A stretch of 64,000 nt of DNA, from contig NZ_JALMEW010000004.1 of NCBI RefSeq assembly GCF_023094245.1, positions 62,001 to 126,000 on the forward strand. Reading direction: 5' to 3'. Numbering within the stretch: position 1 is the stretch's first letter; the number at the start of each line of letters is the position of its first letter. The notes under the pieces are model-generated. The model did not search any database. It was not told the DNA's origin and saw nothing but the letters and a program-made list of their open reading frames with translations. The position numbers and the translations under genes are program-made. This document shows positions 17,305 through 26,398 of this stretch, piece after piece. Origin of the DNA: Halomonas getboli (lineage in GTDB: Bacteria > Pseudomonadota > Gammaproteobacteria > Pseudomonadales > Halomonadaceae).

Positions 17305-19779
17305 ATGACCCTGTTCCAACCGACGCCGACCACCCAGCCCCTCTACTCGCGCCATGCCCAGGGGCTCGGTACCTTCTCGCTGCGCCCGCTGCACCTGCCC
17401 GAGGACCTGGCGCTGATCCACGAGTGGGTCACCGCCCCGCGCGCCCACTTCTGGGGCATGCAGGGCCACACGCCGGAGCGCGTGCAGGCCTTCTATCGCG
17501 AGCTTCAGGAGAGCGAGCACGCCCAGGGCTACCTGGGGCTGCTCGACGGCAAGCCGGCCTTCCTGGTCGAGTGCTACGACCCGCGCCACGACCCCATCGG
17601 CCGGCACTACGACGTCGCCGAGGGCGACCGCGGGATGCACTTCCTGGTAGCCCCGGCCGAGACGCCGCTGCCCGGCTTCAGCACCCAGGTGATCACCGCC
17701 ATCCTGGCCTTTATGTTCGACGATGTGGGCACCCAAAGGGTGGTCGTGGAACCGGACGTCAATAATCGCCAGATCCATCCGCTCAACCGCCGGGTCGGCT
17801 TCGTCTACGACCGCGAGGTCGAGCTCGAGGACAAGACCGCCCACCTGGCCTTCTGCGACCGCCAGGGCTTCGCCGCGGCGGTGAGCCGGCAGAGCCCGCG
17901 CCTGGCTCCGGCCCTCGCCGCCGATCCGGCCCGCGCCGCCGGCCACCTGCGCCCCGAGCTCTGGGCCCGCGCCAACCGCTGGCTGATCCGCAAGGCGATC
18001 GCCGAGTTCACCCATGAGAAGCTGCTGGCGCCCGAGGCGCTGTCCGTCGACGCGGGCGGCCATGGCGACTACCGCCTGACCGCCCCGGACGAGGGCGGCA
18101 TCGAGTACCGCTTCCGCGCCCGTCGCCGGGCGCTGGATCACTGGGCGATCGCGCTAGACTCGCTGGAGAAGCGCGTCGACGGCGCCCCCGCCGAGCTCGA
18201 CGCCCAGCAGTTCATCCTCGAGTTCCGCGGCCCGCTCGGCATCGGCGAGGCGATGCTGCCGCTCTACCTGGAGGAGGTGGCGAGCACCCTGTTCGGCGGC
18301 GCCTACAAGCTCGACGGCACCCGCCCGGACGCCGCGGGCCTGGTCGACGCCGACTTCCAGACCCTGGAGGCCGCCATGACCGAGGGCCATCCGGTGTTCG
18401 TGGCCAACAACGGCCGCATGGGCTTCGACGCCGTGGACTATCACGCCTACGCGCCGGAGGCCGCCGCGCCGATCACCCTGGTGTGGCTCGCCGTGCACCG
18501 CGAGGACGCCCACTACAGCGCCATCGAGGGGCTCGACTACGAGGCCCTGCTGATCGAGGAGCTCGGCGAGGCGACGCTGGCCGACTTCCACCGCCGTCTA
18601 GAGGCCCGCGGGCTCGACCCCGCCGACTACCTGCTGATGCCGGCGCATCCGTGGCAGTGGTTCCACAAGCTGGCCATCACCTTCGCCGGCGAGGTGGCAC
18701 GAAACCGCATCGTCTGCCTGGGCTACGGCAGTGACCAGTATCGCGCCCAGCAGTCGATCCGCACCTGGTTCAACGTCAGCCAGCCGAGCCGACGCTACGT
18801 GAAGACCGCGCTGTCGATCCTCAACATGGGCTTCATGCGCGGCCTGTCGCCGAGCTACATGCGCGCCACGCCGGCGATCAACGACTGGATCAAGGCCCTG
18901 GTCGACGGCGACCCGGAACTGCGCGCCCAGGGCTTCACGGTGCTGCGCGAGGAGGCCGCCATCGGCTTTCGCCGCGACGCCGTCGAGCCGGCCTTCGACA
19001 CCTACAGCGCCTACAAGAAGATGCTCGCCTGCCTGTGGCGCGAGAGCCCGGTGCACTATCAGCAGGACGGCCAGCGGCTGATGACCATGGCCGCGCTGCT
19101 CCACGTCGACGGCGACGAGCGGGCGCTGCTGCCGAGGCTGATCGCGCGCTCGGGCCTCGCCACCGAGGACTGGCTGTCGCGCTACCTGCGGGCCTACTTC
19201 CGCCCGCTGCTGCACTGCTTCTTCGCCTATGACCTGGTGTTCATGCCCCACGGCGAGAACCTGATCCTGCAGCTCGAGGACGGCGTGCCGACCCGCGCGA
19301 TCATGAAGGACATCGCCGAGGAGATCGGCATCATGAACGTCGACGCCGAGCTGCCCGAGGCCATCGCCCGCATCGCCGTGGAGGTGCCGGAGCCGCTCAA
19401 GGTGCTGTCGATCTTCACCGACGTCTTCGACTGCTTCCTGCGCTTCATGTCGGCGATCCTCGTCGAACAGGGCGACATCGGCGAAGCCGGCTTCTGGCAG
19501 CAGGTCGCGAACTGCGTGATCGACTACCAGCGGGATCATCCCGAGTTCGCCGACAAGTTCGCCCGTCACGACCTGTTCGCTCCGGAGTTCACCCGCTCCT
19601 GCCTGAACCGGCTTCAGCTCAACGACCACCAGCAGATGATCGACCTGGCCGATCCGGCCAAGAACCTGCAGTTCGCCGGCACCCTCGACAACCCGATCGC
19701 CGCCTACCGCCCCGCCGACTCGGCGCGCGAGGAAGATCATGAGCCAGCTCGTGAGGAGGTCGAGGCCACGTCGAGCTGA
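17305..19779 (+). CDS. dfoC: Fused GNAT acyltransferase-NIS synthetase (DesC-DesD type, DfoC-like)
   Basis: This 824-residue protein has two domains. Residues about 15-195 form a GNAT acyltransferase of the IucB/RhbD/DesC type (HEWVTAPRAHFWGMQGH and HPLNRRVGF). Residues about 230-800 form an IucA/IucC synthetase (EGHPVFVANNGRMGFD; LLMPAHPWQW; FMPHGENLIL, the conserved C-terminal motif). The first should acylate N-hydroxycadaverine, usually with succinyl-CoA; the second should condense the units in an ATP-dependent step. The same fusion occurs in Erwinia DfoC and bisucaberin BibC. Dimer, trimer or macrocycle cannot be decided here. A terminator follows. Confidence 0.9.
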   Translation: MTLFQPTPTTQPLYSRHAQGLGTFSLRPLHLPEDLALIHEWVTAPRAHFWGMQGHTPERVQAFYRELQESEHAQGYLGLLDGKPAFLVECYDPRHDPIGRHYDVAEGDRGMHFLVAPAETPLPGFSTQVITAILAFMFDDVGTQRVVVEPDVNNRQIHPLNRRVGFVYDREVELEDKTAHLAFCDRQGFAAAVSRQSPRLAPALAADPARAAGHLRPELWARANRWLIRKAIAEFTHEKLLAPEALSVDAGGHGDYRLTAPDEGGIEYRFRARRRALDHWAIALDSLEKRVDGAPAELDAQQFILEFRGPLGIGEAMLPLYLEEVASTLFGGAYKLDGTRPDAAGLVDADFQTLEAAMTEGHPVFVANNGRMGFDAVDYHAYAPEAAAPITLVWLAVHREDAHYSAIEGLDYEALLIEELGEATLADFHRRLEARGLDPADYLLMPAHPWQWFHKLAITFAGEVARNRIVCLGYGSDQYRAQQSIRTWFNVSQPSRRYVKTALSILNMGFMRGLSPSYMRATPAINDWIKALVDGDPELRAQGFTVLREEAAIGFRRDAVEPAFDTYSAYKKMLACLWRESPVHYQQDGQRLMTMAALLHVDGDERALLPRLIARSGLATEDWLSRYLRAYFRPLLHCFFAYDLVFMPHGENLILQLEDGVPTRAIMKDIAEEIGIMNVDAELPEAIARIAVEVPEPLKVLSIFTDVFDCFLRFMSAILVEQGDIGEAGFWQQVANCVIDYQRDHPEFADKFARHDLFAPEFTRSCLNRLQLNDHQQMIDLADPAKNLQFAGTLDNPIAAYRPADSAREEDHEPAREEVEATSS

Positions 19780-19831
19780 TGCAACGTCTCGCTAGACGGC
19801 ATGCTCGACTCGACGTCAGCGAGCGCACGCT

Positions 19832-19868
19832 TCGCCCAGGAATATCGTTCCTGGGCGATCTAATTTGG
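19832..19868 (+). terminator. Terminator after the siderophore biosynthesis operon
   Basis: TCGCCCAGGAA (19832-19842) and TTCCTGGGCGA (19848-19858) form a perfect 11-bp stem with loop TATCG, followed by TCTAATTT. Confidence 0.75.
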
Positions 19869-19885
19869 TAATGAGAATTATTATT
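19867..19885 (+). promoter_or_regulatory. Fur box upstream of the FecI-like sigma gene
   Basis: GGTAATGAGAATTATTATT matches the Fur consensus at 15 of 19 positions by hand, the best box in the window. It lies 43 bases before the sigma-factor start. Confidence 0.8.
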
Positions 19886-19928
19886 AAATATAATCGTCGT
19901 TCCGGCACACTTTCGGAGCGCTTCACGA

Positions 19929-20480
19929 ATGGACTCCCCGACCCTCGATACCCTGTTCCGCGCCCACGCCCGGGACATCACCGCCTTCCTCAGGCACCAG
20001 CTGCCCCGCCCCGACCTGGCCGAGGACCTGTGCCAGGAGGTCTTCCTGCGCCTCGGCCGACAGCGGACCGATCAAACGCACTCCGGCCGAGACGCTTCCG
20101 GCACGCTGCTGGAACAGCCCCGCGCCTACCTGTTCCGCATCGCCCGCAATCTGCTGATCGACCATCACCGCCGCGGCCAGTCCCGACCCGGCGACCGGCC
20201 GCTGGAGGACGACGACGTTCCCTGCCTGGCCTGCCCCTACGCCGCCAGCTACTCGGACCCCGAGGCCGCCACCGAGCGCCGGCTGTGCCGCCGCGGCCTC
20301 GAGCAAGCCATGGCGGGCCTGCCTCCGCGCCTGCGCCAGGCGCTGGTCTGGCACCGCCTGGAAGGCCTTTCCCAGGCCGAGATCGGCCGCCGGCTGGGCG
20401 TCTCGGAGCGCATGGCGGGGCGCTACGTGGCCCAGGCGATCGGCCGCTGTCGCGAGCAGCTGATCGGCACGGCGTCCTGA
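19929..20480 (+). CDS. FecI-type iron-starvation ECF sigma factor
   Basis: This 183-residue sigma factor has region 2 containing PRAYLFRIARNLLIDHHRR, typical of FecI/PvdS relatives, and region 4 with EGLSQAEIGRRLGVSERMAG. A strong Fur box precedes it, so it should accumulate only in iron-poor cells. FecI factors normally pair with a FecR anti-sigma protein and a receptor with an N-terminal signalling domain. Neither is present nearby: the next gene is fhuF and none of the three receptors here has the extra domain. It may therefore act PvdS-like, controlled mainly by Fur. Targets unknown. Confidence 0.88.
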   Translation: MDSPTLDTLFRAHARDITAFLRHQLPRPDLAEDLCQEVFLRLGRQRTDQTHSGRDASGTLLEQPRAYLFRIARNLLIDHHRRGQSRPGDRPLEDDDVPCLACPYAASYSDPEAATERRLCRRGLEQAMAGLPPRLRQALVWHRLEGLSQAEIGRRLGVSERMAGRYVAQAIGRCREQLIGTAS

Positions 20481-20505
20481 TGACGACCACGCAGACGACA
20501 CCTTT

Positions 20506-20524
20506 GATAACGATTCCCATTTGA
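20506..20524 (+). promoter_or_regulatory. Fur-box-like site upstream of fhuF
   Basis: GATAACGATTCCCATTTGA matches the Fur consensus at 12 of 19 positions by hand and lies 37 bases before the fhuF start. Confidence 0.55.
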
Positions 20525-20561
20525 TTTACGATGCACCGACGCTTCTTCCGGTGAATGCGCC

Positions 20562-21329
20562 ATGACCCTCGCGCTGTCGCAGTTCTATCTCGGTCCCCTC
20601 GATTTCCTGACGCCGCCTCGCGTCGAGGCCACCCCCGGCGCGGACACCCTCCCCGCACATCGCCTTCTCGACCCAGCCAGGCTGGATGCGCTGTTCACGC
20701 GTTTCGGCGCCCAGTACGGCCACGGCGACCGCCGGGCCGTGGCCTCGCTGTGGTCCAAGTGGCACTTCTCTGCCCTGGCGGCTCACGGCCTGGCGGCCAA
20801 CCTGCTGCTCGAGCGCGACCTGCCGCTGGCGCTGGACGATCTGCATCTGATCCAGACGGACGAAGGCCAGACCGCCGGCTTCAGCCTGCGCCACGCCGGT
20901 CGGCCGCTCGCCGAGCTCGACGGCCTCGGCCGCTTCGCTACCCTGATCGACACCCATCTGACGCCGCTGATCGAGGCCCTGGCCGCGGCTTCCGGCGCCT
21001 CGCCCAAGGTGTTCTGGAGCAACGCCGGCAACTATGTCGAGCACTTCACCAACGCCCTCGCCGACCATCCCATGGCCTCGGCGAACACGGTCGAGCCCGC
21101 CCGGGCGCTGATGGCCAGCCGTCACCTGCCCGACGGGCGCCGCAACCCGCTCCATCAGCCGGTGCGCTACGTGGAGCCCGCCACTCCCGAGGCCCCGAGC
21201 CGCATCCGCCGCCTGTGCTGCATCCGCTACCTGCTCGACGATCTCGGCTACTGCGCCAACTGCCCGCTGGAGTGCCGGCAGAAGGCCAAGATCGAGCGTG
21301 CCTCGGCACAGGAACGCCAGGCGTCATGA
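20562..21329 (+). CDS. fhuF: Siderophore-iron reductase FhuF
   Basis: This 255-residue protein ends with the FhuF [2Fe-2S] ligand pattern: CC at 219-220, then C231 and C234 (CC-x10-C-x2-C, within GYCANCPLECRQK). FhuF reduces Fe3+ in imported hydroxamate siderophores such as ferrioxamine, releasing iron in the cytoplasm. It sits between the FecI-like sigma gene and an AraC regulator, whose start overlaps its stop (ATGA). The ATG used gives the usual family length. Substrate assignment rests on the neighbouring hydroxamate synthesis and uptake genes. Confidence 0.92.
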   Translation: MTLALSQFYLGPLDFLTPPRVEATPGADTLPAHRLLDPARLDALFTRFGAQYGHGDRRAVASLWSKWHFSALAAHGLAANLLLERDLPLALDDLHLIQTDEGQTAGFSLRHAGRPLAELDGLGRFATLIDTHLTPLIEALAAASGASPKVFWSNAGNYVEHFTNALADHPMASANTVEPARALMASRHLPDGRRNPLHQPVRYVEPATPEAPSRIRRLCCIRYLLDDLGYCANCPLECRQKAKIERASAQERQAS

Positions 21330-22279
21330 GCGCCGCGTCCGGCGTGCGCCAGCATACCGCCCGCGATTTGCAGGCCTACGGACGACGCTACGGCATCGAC
21401 TATTGGGTGCCGGATCTCGGCGCCCGCGACGAGGACCCTGTGGTACGCGGCAAGGTCCACGAGCTGTCGCTGGGCCAGGGCATGGAGCTGGTGGCCTCCG
21501 ATGTGGAGGTGCTGCACCGCTACGATTCCCGCTCCCGCGCGGCCTCGCCGCTGTCGATCGTGGTCATGCTGGAGGGCCGCGCCGACGTCAGCCTCGAGGA
21601 CCGCACCCTGACGCTGACGCCCGGCATGGCACTGAGCCTGCGCCTCGACGGGCACCACGGCCTGCAGGCGACCCAGCCCGCCGGCCAGCGCCTGCGCGCC
21701 CTGACCCTGGGGCTCGGCGAGGATCGGCTGGCCGAGCTGGGCACGACGCTGCCGAGCGCGAGCGGCTCGCGGATGCATGCCTGGCGACCGCCGAGCGCGC
21801 TGCTGCAGGGGCTCGAACAGGCACTGGCCACGCCGCTTCCCGCGCCAGCCCAGACGCTGCTGCTCGAGGGTCTGGGGCTTCAGCTGCTGGCCCACGGCCT
21901 GCCCCAGGCGACGCACGACGCGGCGAGCTCCGATGCCACTCCCCCAACACGCCTGCCCCCACGGGAGCGCCAGCGCCTCGAGCGGGTGCGCGCCGCCCTG
22001 GAAGACGATCCCGCGGCCGAGCATCGCCTGGAATCGCTGGCCAAGCTCGCCGCCATGAGCCCCGCCAGCCTGCGCCGCAAGTTCCGCGCGGCCTTCGGCA
22101 CAAGCGTCTTCGACTACCTGCGCGACTGCCGGCTGCGCCTGGCCCACGACTACCTGAGCCGCGGCTCCAGCGTGCAGCAGGCCGCCCACTTCTGCGGCTA
22201 TCGCCATGCCAGCAACTTCGCCACCGCCTTCCGCCGCCGCTACGGCATCTCGCCGAGTTCCCTGACGATGGCCTCCTGA
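21326..22279 (+). CDS. AraC-family regulator of siderophore genes (PchR-like)
   Basis: This 317-residue protein has an N-terminal ligand-binding half (about 1-200) and a C-terminal double helix-turn-helix (about 215-317), with SLAKLAAMSPASLRRKF and AAHFCGYRHASNFATAFRRR as the two recognition regions. It overlaps fhuF by four bases and is followed by a receptor gene preceded by its own Fur-like box. By analogy with PchR and AlcR it should activate uptake or synthesis genes when the ferri-siderophore reaches the cytoplasm, which is inference. Confidence 0.88.
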   Translation: MSAASGVRQHTARDLQAYGRRYGIDYWVPDLGARDEDPVVRGKVHELSLGQGMELVASDVEVLHRYDSRSRAASPLSIVVMLEGRADVSLEDRTLTLTPGMALSLRLDGHHGLQATQPAGQRLRALTLGLGEDRLAELGTTLPSASGSRMHAWRPPSALLQGLEQALATPLPAPAQTLLLEGLGLQLLAHGLPQATHDAASSDATPPTRLPPRERQRLERVRAALEDDPAAEHRLESLAKLAAMSPASLRRKFRAAFGTSVFDYLRDCRLRLAHDYLSRGSSVQQAAHFCGYRHASNFATAFRRRYGISPSSLTMAS

Positions 22280-22332
22280 TCACCGCGCATAGACGAGAGA
22301 GCGTTGCGCATACCTCGCCACGGCCTTCAAAA

Positions 22333-22351
22333 AGCAATAATTCTCATTACT
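22333..22351 (+). promoter_or_regulatory. Fur-box-like site upstream of the hydroxamate receptor
   Basis: AGCAATAATTCTCATTACT matches the Fur consensus at 11 of 19 positions, with the right half (TCATTA) intact. It lies 35 bases before the receptor start. Confidence 0.55.
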
Positions 22352-22385
22352 TAACAACACCTCTTCTCGTCACAGGAACTCTTGC

Positions 22386-24485
22386 ATGCCGACCCCACGC
22401 CCCCTGGCGCTGGCCATCGCCCTCGCCGCCGCCGGTATCACCGTTGCCGCCCAGGCCCAGGAACACGATCAGGACGCCGAAAGCCTCTCCATCGTGACCG
22501 TCACCGCCCAGGCGGCGACCAAGACCGAGACCCCCTTCAACGAGACGCCGCAGGCCACCTCGCGGGTCGAACGGGAGGAATGGGAAGAACGCGGCGCCGA
22601 GTCGGTACAGCGAGCCCTGAACTACACGCCGGGGGTCTATTCCAACCAGGTCGGCGCCTCCAACCGCTACGACTACATCGTGCTGCGCGGCTTCTCCGAC
22701 GGCAGCCTGAGCAACACCTTCCTCGACGGCCTCAAGCTGATGGGGGACGCCAACTCCTACAGCTCGCTGGTCATCGATCCGTACTTCCTCGAGAGCATCG
22801 AGGTGGTCAAGGGGCCGGCCTCGGTGCTCTACGGCCGCGCCTCCCCCGGCGGCCTGGTATCGCTGACCAGCAAGCGCCCCGAGTTCGAGCGCTCGGGCCA
22901 GATCCAGCTCGGCGTCGGCAACAACGCTCAGCGCAGTGCCGCCTTCGACCTCACCGGCCCGCTGGACGACGAGCGCCGGGTCGCCTATCGCGTGACCGGC
23001 CTGGCCGAGAGCGCCGACACCCAGTTCGACCATGTGGAAGAAGAGCGCTATGCCATCGCACCCCAGCTGACCTGGGACATCACCGACGACACCAGCCTGA
23101 CCCTGCATGCCTATCTGCAGAAGGATCCGGAGGGCGGCTACCATTCCGGCGTGCCCTATGAGGGCGCCGTCGACAGCCGCAACGGCCGCCACATCGACAA
23201 CACCTTCTTCGATGGCGAGGAAGACTTCGACAAGTTCGAGCGCACCCAGCGGCTGTTCGGCTACGACCTGGAACACCGCTTCAACGACGACTGGACGGGG
23301 CGCCAGAAGCTGCTCTACCTCAATACCGACGTGACCATGAACCAGGTCTACGGCTACGGCTGGGCCAGCGACACCGAACTCAACCGCTACTACGCCGGTG
23401 GCGAGGAGTCCATGGAAGCCTGGACCCTCGACAACCAGCTCGAGGCGCGGCTGAGCAGCGGGCCCGTGGACCATACCCTGCTGGTCGGCGCCGACTATCA
23501 GCATCGCGAGACCGACGTGACGTGGACCTCGGGCGCCTTCCCCAGCCTCGACGCCTTCCACCCCGAGTACGGCGCCGAGCCGGTCGGCGACATCGCGACC
23601 GTCAGCGACGAACGCCACGAGCTGAGCCAGACCGGCTTCTACCTGCAGGACCAGATGGCCTACGATCGCTGGCGCCTGACCCTGGGCGGGCGCTACGACA
23701 GCGTCTCGATCACCAACGAGCAGAAGCTGGCCGGCAACGACGATACCCTCGACGAGACCTACTTCAGCGGCCGCGCCGGCCTGCTCTACCTGTTCGACAA
23801 CGGCGTGGCGCCCTACATCAGCTACAACACCGCCTTCACGCCGACCAGCTTCGTCGATGCCAATGGTGACGTGCTCGAACCGATGGAAGGCGAACAGCTC
23901 GAGGCCGGCCTGAAGTACCAGCCCAACGGGACGCAGGACCAGTACAGCGTGTCGCTGTTCCACATCGAGCAGGACAACGTCGCCACCAAGGAGCAGCCCA
24001 CCGACCCTTACCGCTCCATCGGCGAGATCGAATCCCAGGGCGTCGAGCTCGAGGCCCGCACCCAGCTGACCGACAGCTTCCGCCTCCAGGCCAGCTACAG
24101 CTACACCGACATCACCTACGCCAAGAGCGACGACGACAGCGAGGAAGGCAGTCACGCCATCTACGCGCCGCGCCACATCGCTTCCGTGTGGGGCTCCTAC
24201 GCGGTCCAGGACGGCACCCTCGAGGGCCTCGGTGCCGGCCTCGGCGTGCGCTACCACGCCGACATCCAGGCCGACCGGGCCAACACCGAGCAGGTGCCGG
24301 ACTACACCCTGGTCGACGCCGCCCTCAGCTACGACCTCGGCCAGCTCGGCCTGGACGGCGTCAACGCCCGCCTCAACGTCAACAACCTGCTGGACAAGGA
24401 CTACGTGGCTTCCTGCAACTCCCTGCAGTACTGCTACTTCGGCGCCGAGCGCAGCGTGAAGGCGACCGTCAGCTACGACTTCTGA
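22386..24485 (+). CDS. foxA: TonB-dependent hydroxamate siderophore receptor (FhuA/FoxA-like)
   Basis: This 699-residue protein has a signal peptide (cleaving near AQA-Q), a TonB-box-like SIVTVTAQ, a plug domain (LNYTPGVYSNQVGASNRYDY; VVKGPASVLYGRASPGGLV) and a 22-strand barrel ending in Phe. The C-terminal LLDKDYVASCNSLQYCYFG, with its cysteine pair, is typical of FhuA/FoxA/FhuE receptors for ferrichrome and ferrioxamines. There is no N-terminal signalling extension. Lying between fhuF-araC and fhuCDB, downstream of the synthesis operon, it is the likely receptor for the self-made siderophore. Confidence 0.87.
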   Translation: MPTPRPLALAIALAAAGITVAAQAQEHDQDAESLSIVTVTAQAATKTETPFNETPQATSRVEREEWEERGAESVQRALNYTPGVYSNQVGASNRYDYIVLRGFSDGSLSNTFLDGLKLMGDANSYSSLVIDPYFLESIEVVKGPASVLYGRASPGGLVSLTSKRPEFERSGQIQLGVGNNAQRSAAFDLTGPLDDERRVAYRVTGLAESADTQFDHVEEERYAIAPQLTWDITDDTSLTLHAYLQKDPEGGYHSGVPYEGAVDSRNGRHIDNTFFDGEEDFDKFERTQRLFGYDLEHRFNDDWTGRQKLLYLNTDVTMNQVYGYGWASDTELNRYYAGGEESMEAWTLDNQLEARLSSGPVDHTLLVGADYQHRETDVTWTSGAFPSLDAFHPEYGAEPVGDIATVSDERHELSQTGFYLQDQMAYDRWRLTLGGRYDSVSITNEQKLAGNDDTLDETYFSGRAGLLYLFDNGVAPYISYNTAFTPTSFVDANGDVLEPMEGEQLEAGLKYQPNGTQDQYSVSLFHIEQDNVATKEQPTDPYRSIGEIESQGVELEARTQLTDSFRLQASYSYTDITYAKSDDDSEEGSHAIYAPRHIASVWGSYAVQDGTLEGLGAGLGVRYHADIQADRANTEQVPDYTLVDAALSYDLGQLGLDGVNARLNVNNLLDKDYVASCNSLQYCYFGAERSVKATVSYDF

Positions 24486-24512
24486 CCGCGTCGACACGAC
24501 AGCCAGCATGAC

Positions 24513-24538
24513 CACCGGCGGCCCTCGGGCCGCCGGTG
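24513..24538 (+). terminator. GC-rich hairpin after the receptor gene
   Basis: CACCGGCGGCCC and GGGCCGCCGGTG flank a two-base centre, 27 bases after the receptor stop. Only a weak T-rich tail (TCGTCTGC) follows. Confidence 0.6.
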
Positions 24539-24588
24539 TCGTCTGCACCGCACGTCGTTGCCGCACCTTGCCCAGCGGCATAAACATT

Positions 24589-24607
24589 GATAACCATTCT
24601 TATTGCG
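24589..24607 (+). promoter_or_regulatory. Fur-box-like site upstream of fhuC
   Basis: GATAACCATTCTTATTGCG matches the Fur consensus at 11 of 19 positions and lies 75 bases before fhuC. Confidence 0.55.
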
Positions 24608-24682
24608 AGTACTCTCACGCGGGTGTGCGGCGCCGCTCCTCCATTCGACGGCACCGTGCCGAGACGACCCACGGAGCCCACC

Positions 24683-25450
24683 ATGTTCGACGTCCAGGCC
24701 GCGACCTTCGAGGTCAACGGCAAACGCCTGTTGTACCCCACCGACCTGCGCTTCGAGGAAGGCCGGGTTCATGGCCTGATCGGTCACAACGGCTCCGGCA
24801 AGTCGACGCTGCTCAAGCTGCTGGCCCAGCAGCAACCCGCCAGCCAGGGCGTCATCCGCTTCGACGATCGCCCCCTCGGCGACTGGGGCCACCGCGAGTT
24901 CGCCCGCCAGGTGGCCTACCTGCCCCAGCACCTGCCCAGCGCCGAGACCCTGACCTGCCGCGAGCTGATCGCCTTCGGCCGCTATCCGTGGCGCGGCCTG
25001 CTGGGCCGCCATACCCGCGAGGACCGCGAGCAGGTCGAACGCGCCATCGCCCTGACCCATACCGAGGCCTTCGCCGACCGCCTGGTGGATACCCTCTCCG
25101 GCGGCGAGCGCCAGCGCGTTTGGCTGGCCATGCTGCTGGCCCAGGGCAGTCGTTTCCTGCTGCTCGACGAGCCGCTGGCGGCGCTGGACATCGCCCATCA
25201 GGTCGAGGTGCTGGCCCTGACCCGCCGGCTCTCCCAGGAGCTGGGCCTCGGCGTGATCATCGTGCTGCACGACATCAACATGGCCTCGCGCTACTGCGAC
25301 CGCCTGGTGGCACTGCACGGCGGGCGAGTGCTGGCCCAGGGCACGCCGGCAGAGATGATGACCGACGACACCCTGGAAGCGATCTATGGCATCCCCATGC
25401 ACGTGATGCGTCATCCCGTCGGCGAGCATCGGGTCGCCATCGCCCACTGA
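24683..25450 (+). CDS. fhuC: Ferric-hydroxamate ABC importer ATPase FhuC
   Basis: This 255-residue ATPase has Walker A GHNGSGKST (34-42), signature LSGGERQR and Walker B FLLLDEP. IIVLHDINMASRYCDRLVAL is typical of iron-chelate importer ATPases. It energises FhuB in the inner membrane. It heads fhuC-fhuD-fhuB, the gene order known from enterobacterial fhu operons. The ATG of MFDVQAATF follows GGAGCCCACC; upstream in-frame codons cover the Fur-like site and are not coding. Confidence 0.92.
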   Translation: MFDVQAATFEVNGKRLLYPTDLRFEEGRVHGLIGHNGSGKSTLLKLLAQQQPASQGVIRFDDRPLGDWGHREFARQVAYLPQHLPSAETLTCRELIAFGRYPWRGLLGRHTREDREQVERAIALTHTEAFADRLVDTLSGGERQRVWLAMLLAQGSRFLLLDEPLAALDIAHQVEVLALTRRLSQELGLGVIIVLHDINMASRYCDRLVALHGGRVLAQGTPAEMMTDDTLEAIYGIPMHVMRHPVGEHRVAIAH

Positions 25451-25483
25451 TTCCGTCGCCTACGCGTCGCCCGCCACTCGATC

Positions 25484-26398
25484 ATGGAGTTCCGCTTGCC
25501 CCCCCAGCGTTGCCTTCGTCGTCGGGCCAGCCATTGGCTCGCCGGCCCGCTCGTCTTGCTGCTGCTCGCCGCCCTGCCGGCGCTGGCCGACTCACCGCCC
25601 CTGAAGACGCCACGCCTGGCGACCCTCGACTGGACCCTGGCCGAGACCCTGACCGCCCTCGGCACACCGCCCGCAGCCGTCGGCCAGACCGACGCCTACC
25701 GCGCCTGGGTGGGCGAACCCACGCTGCCGGATTCGGTGGTCGACCTCGGCCTGCGCACCCAGCCCAACCTGGAGCTGCTGGCCGACCTCGCCCCGGATCG
25801 CATCCTGGTCACACCGATGTTCGCCAACCTCGCCCCGCGGCTCGAGGCGATCGCCCCGGTGGACGATCTGACGCTCTATACCCCTGGCCGCGACACCTGG
25901 GCCGAGATGCGCGAGCTGACGCGCCGCGTCGCCGACATCGTCGACCGGCCCGAGGCCGCCACGCGGCTGATCGAGGACACCGAGTCGCGTCTCGACGACC
26001 TGAAGGCGCGTCTCGGCGCCGACGCGCCGCCGCTGCTGATCGTGCAGTTCATGGACGCCCGCCATGTGCGGGTATTCGGCGACAACGGTCTCTACCAGGC
26101 GGTGATCGACCGCCTGGGGCTACAGAACGCCTGGAGCGGCAGGACCAACGCCTGGGGCTTCTCGCTGGTCGGCCTCGAGGCCCTGGCCGACCTCGACGCC
26201 CGGCTGGTGGTGGTCGAGCCCTATCCGGCCGGCGTGCGCGAGGCGCTGGCCGACAGCGGCCTGTGGCAGCGGCTGGTCGAGCGCAGCCGAGGCGAGCCGC
26301 TGATCCTGCCCCCGGTGTGGAGCTTCGGCGCCCTGCCCTCCGCACGGCGCTTCGCCGAGCAGCTGGTGACCGCTCTGGAGAACGACGATGTCCGCTGA
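25484..26398 (+). CDS. fhuD: Periplasmic ferric-hydroxamate binding protein FhuD
   Basis: This 304-residue protein has a signal peptide (cleaving near ALA-D) and the two-lobe FhuD/BtuF organisation: [17 protein letters not shown], then [19 protein letters not shown], then the C-lobe [16 protein letters not shown]. The NAWG and WGFSLVG segments match FhuD hydroxamate-site surroundings. It hands ferric hydroxamates to FhuB. It lies 33 bases after fhuC and overlaps fhuB by 11 bases, so it is translationally coupled. Confidence 0.9.
   Translation: MEFRLPPQRCLRRRASHWLAGPLVLLLLAALPALADSPPLKTPRLATLDWTLAETLTALGTPPAAVGQTDAYRAWVGEPTLPDSVVDLGLRTQPNLELLADLAPDRILVTPMFANLAPRLEAIAPVDDLTLYTPGRDTWAEMRELTRRVADIVDRPEAATRLIEDTESRLDDLKARLGADAPPLLIVQFMDARHVRVFGDNGLYQAVIDRLGLQNAWSGRTNAWGFSLVGLEALADLDARLVVVEPYPAGVREALADSGLWQRLVERSRGEPLILPPVWSFGALPSARRFAEQLVTALENDDVR

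Noticed and set aside
19929..22279. A FecR-type anti-sigma gene near the FecI-like sigma factor
   Set aside because: Frames between the sigma gene and receptor 1 are fhuF and an AraC regulator; no FecR-like membrane protein is encoded.
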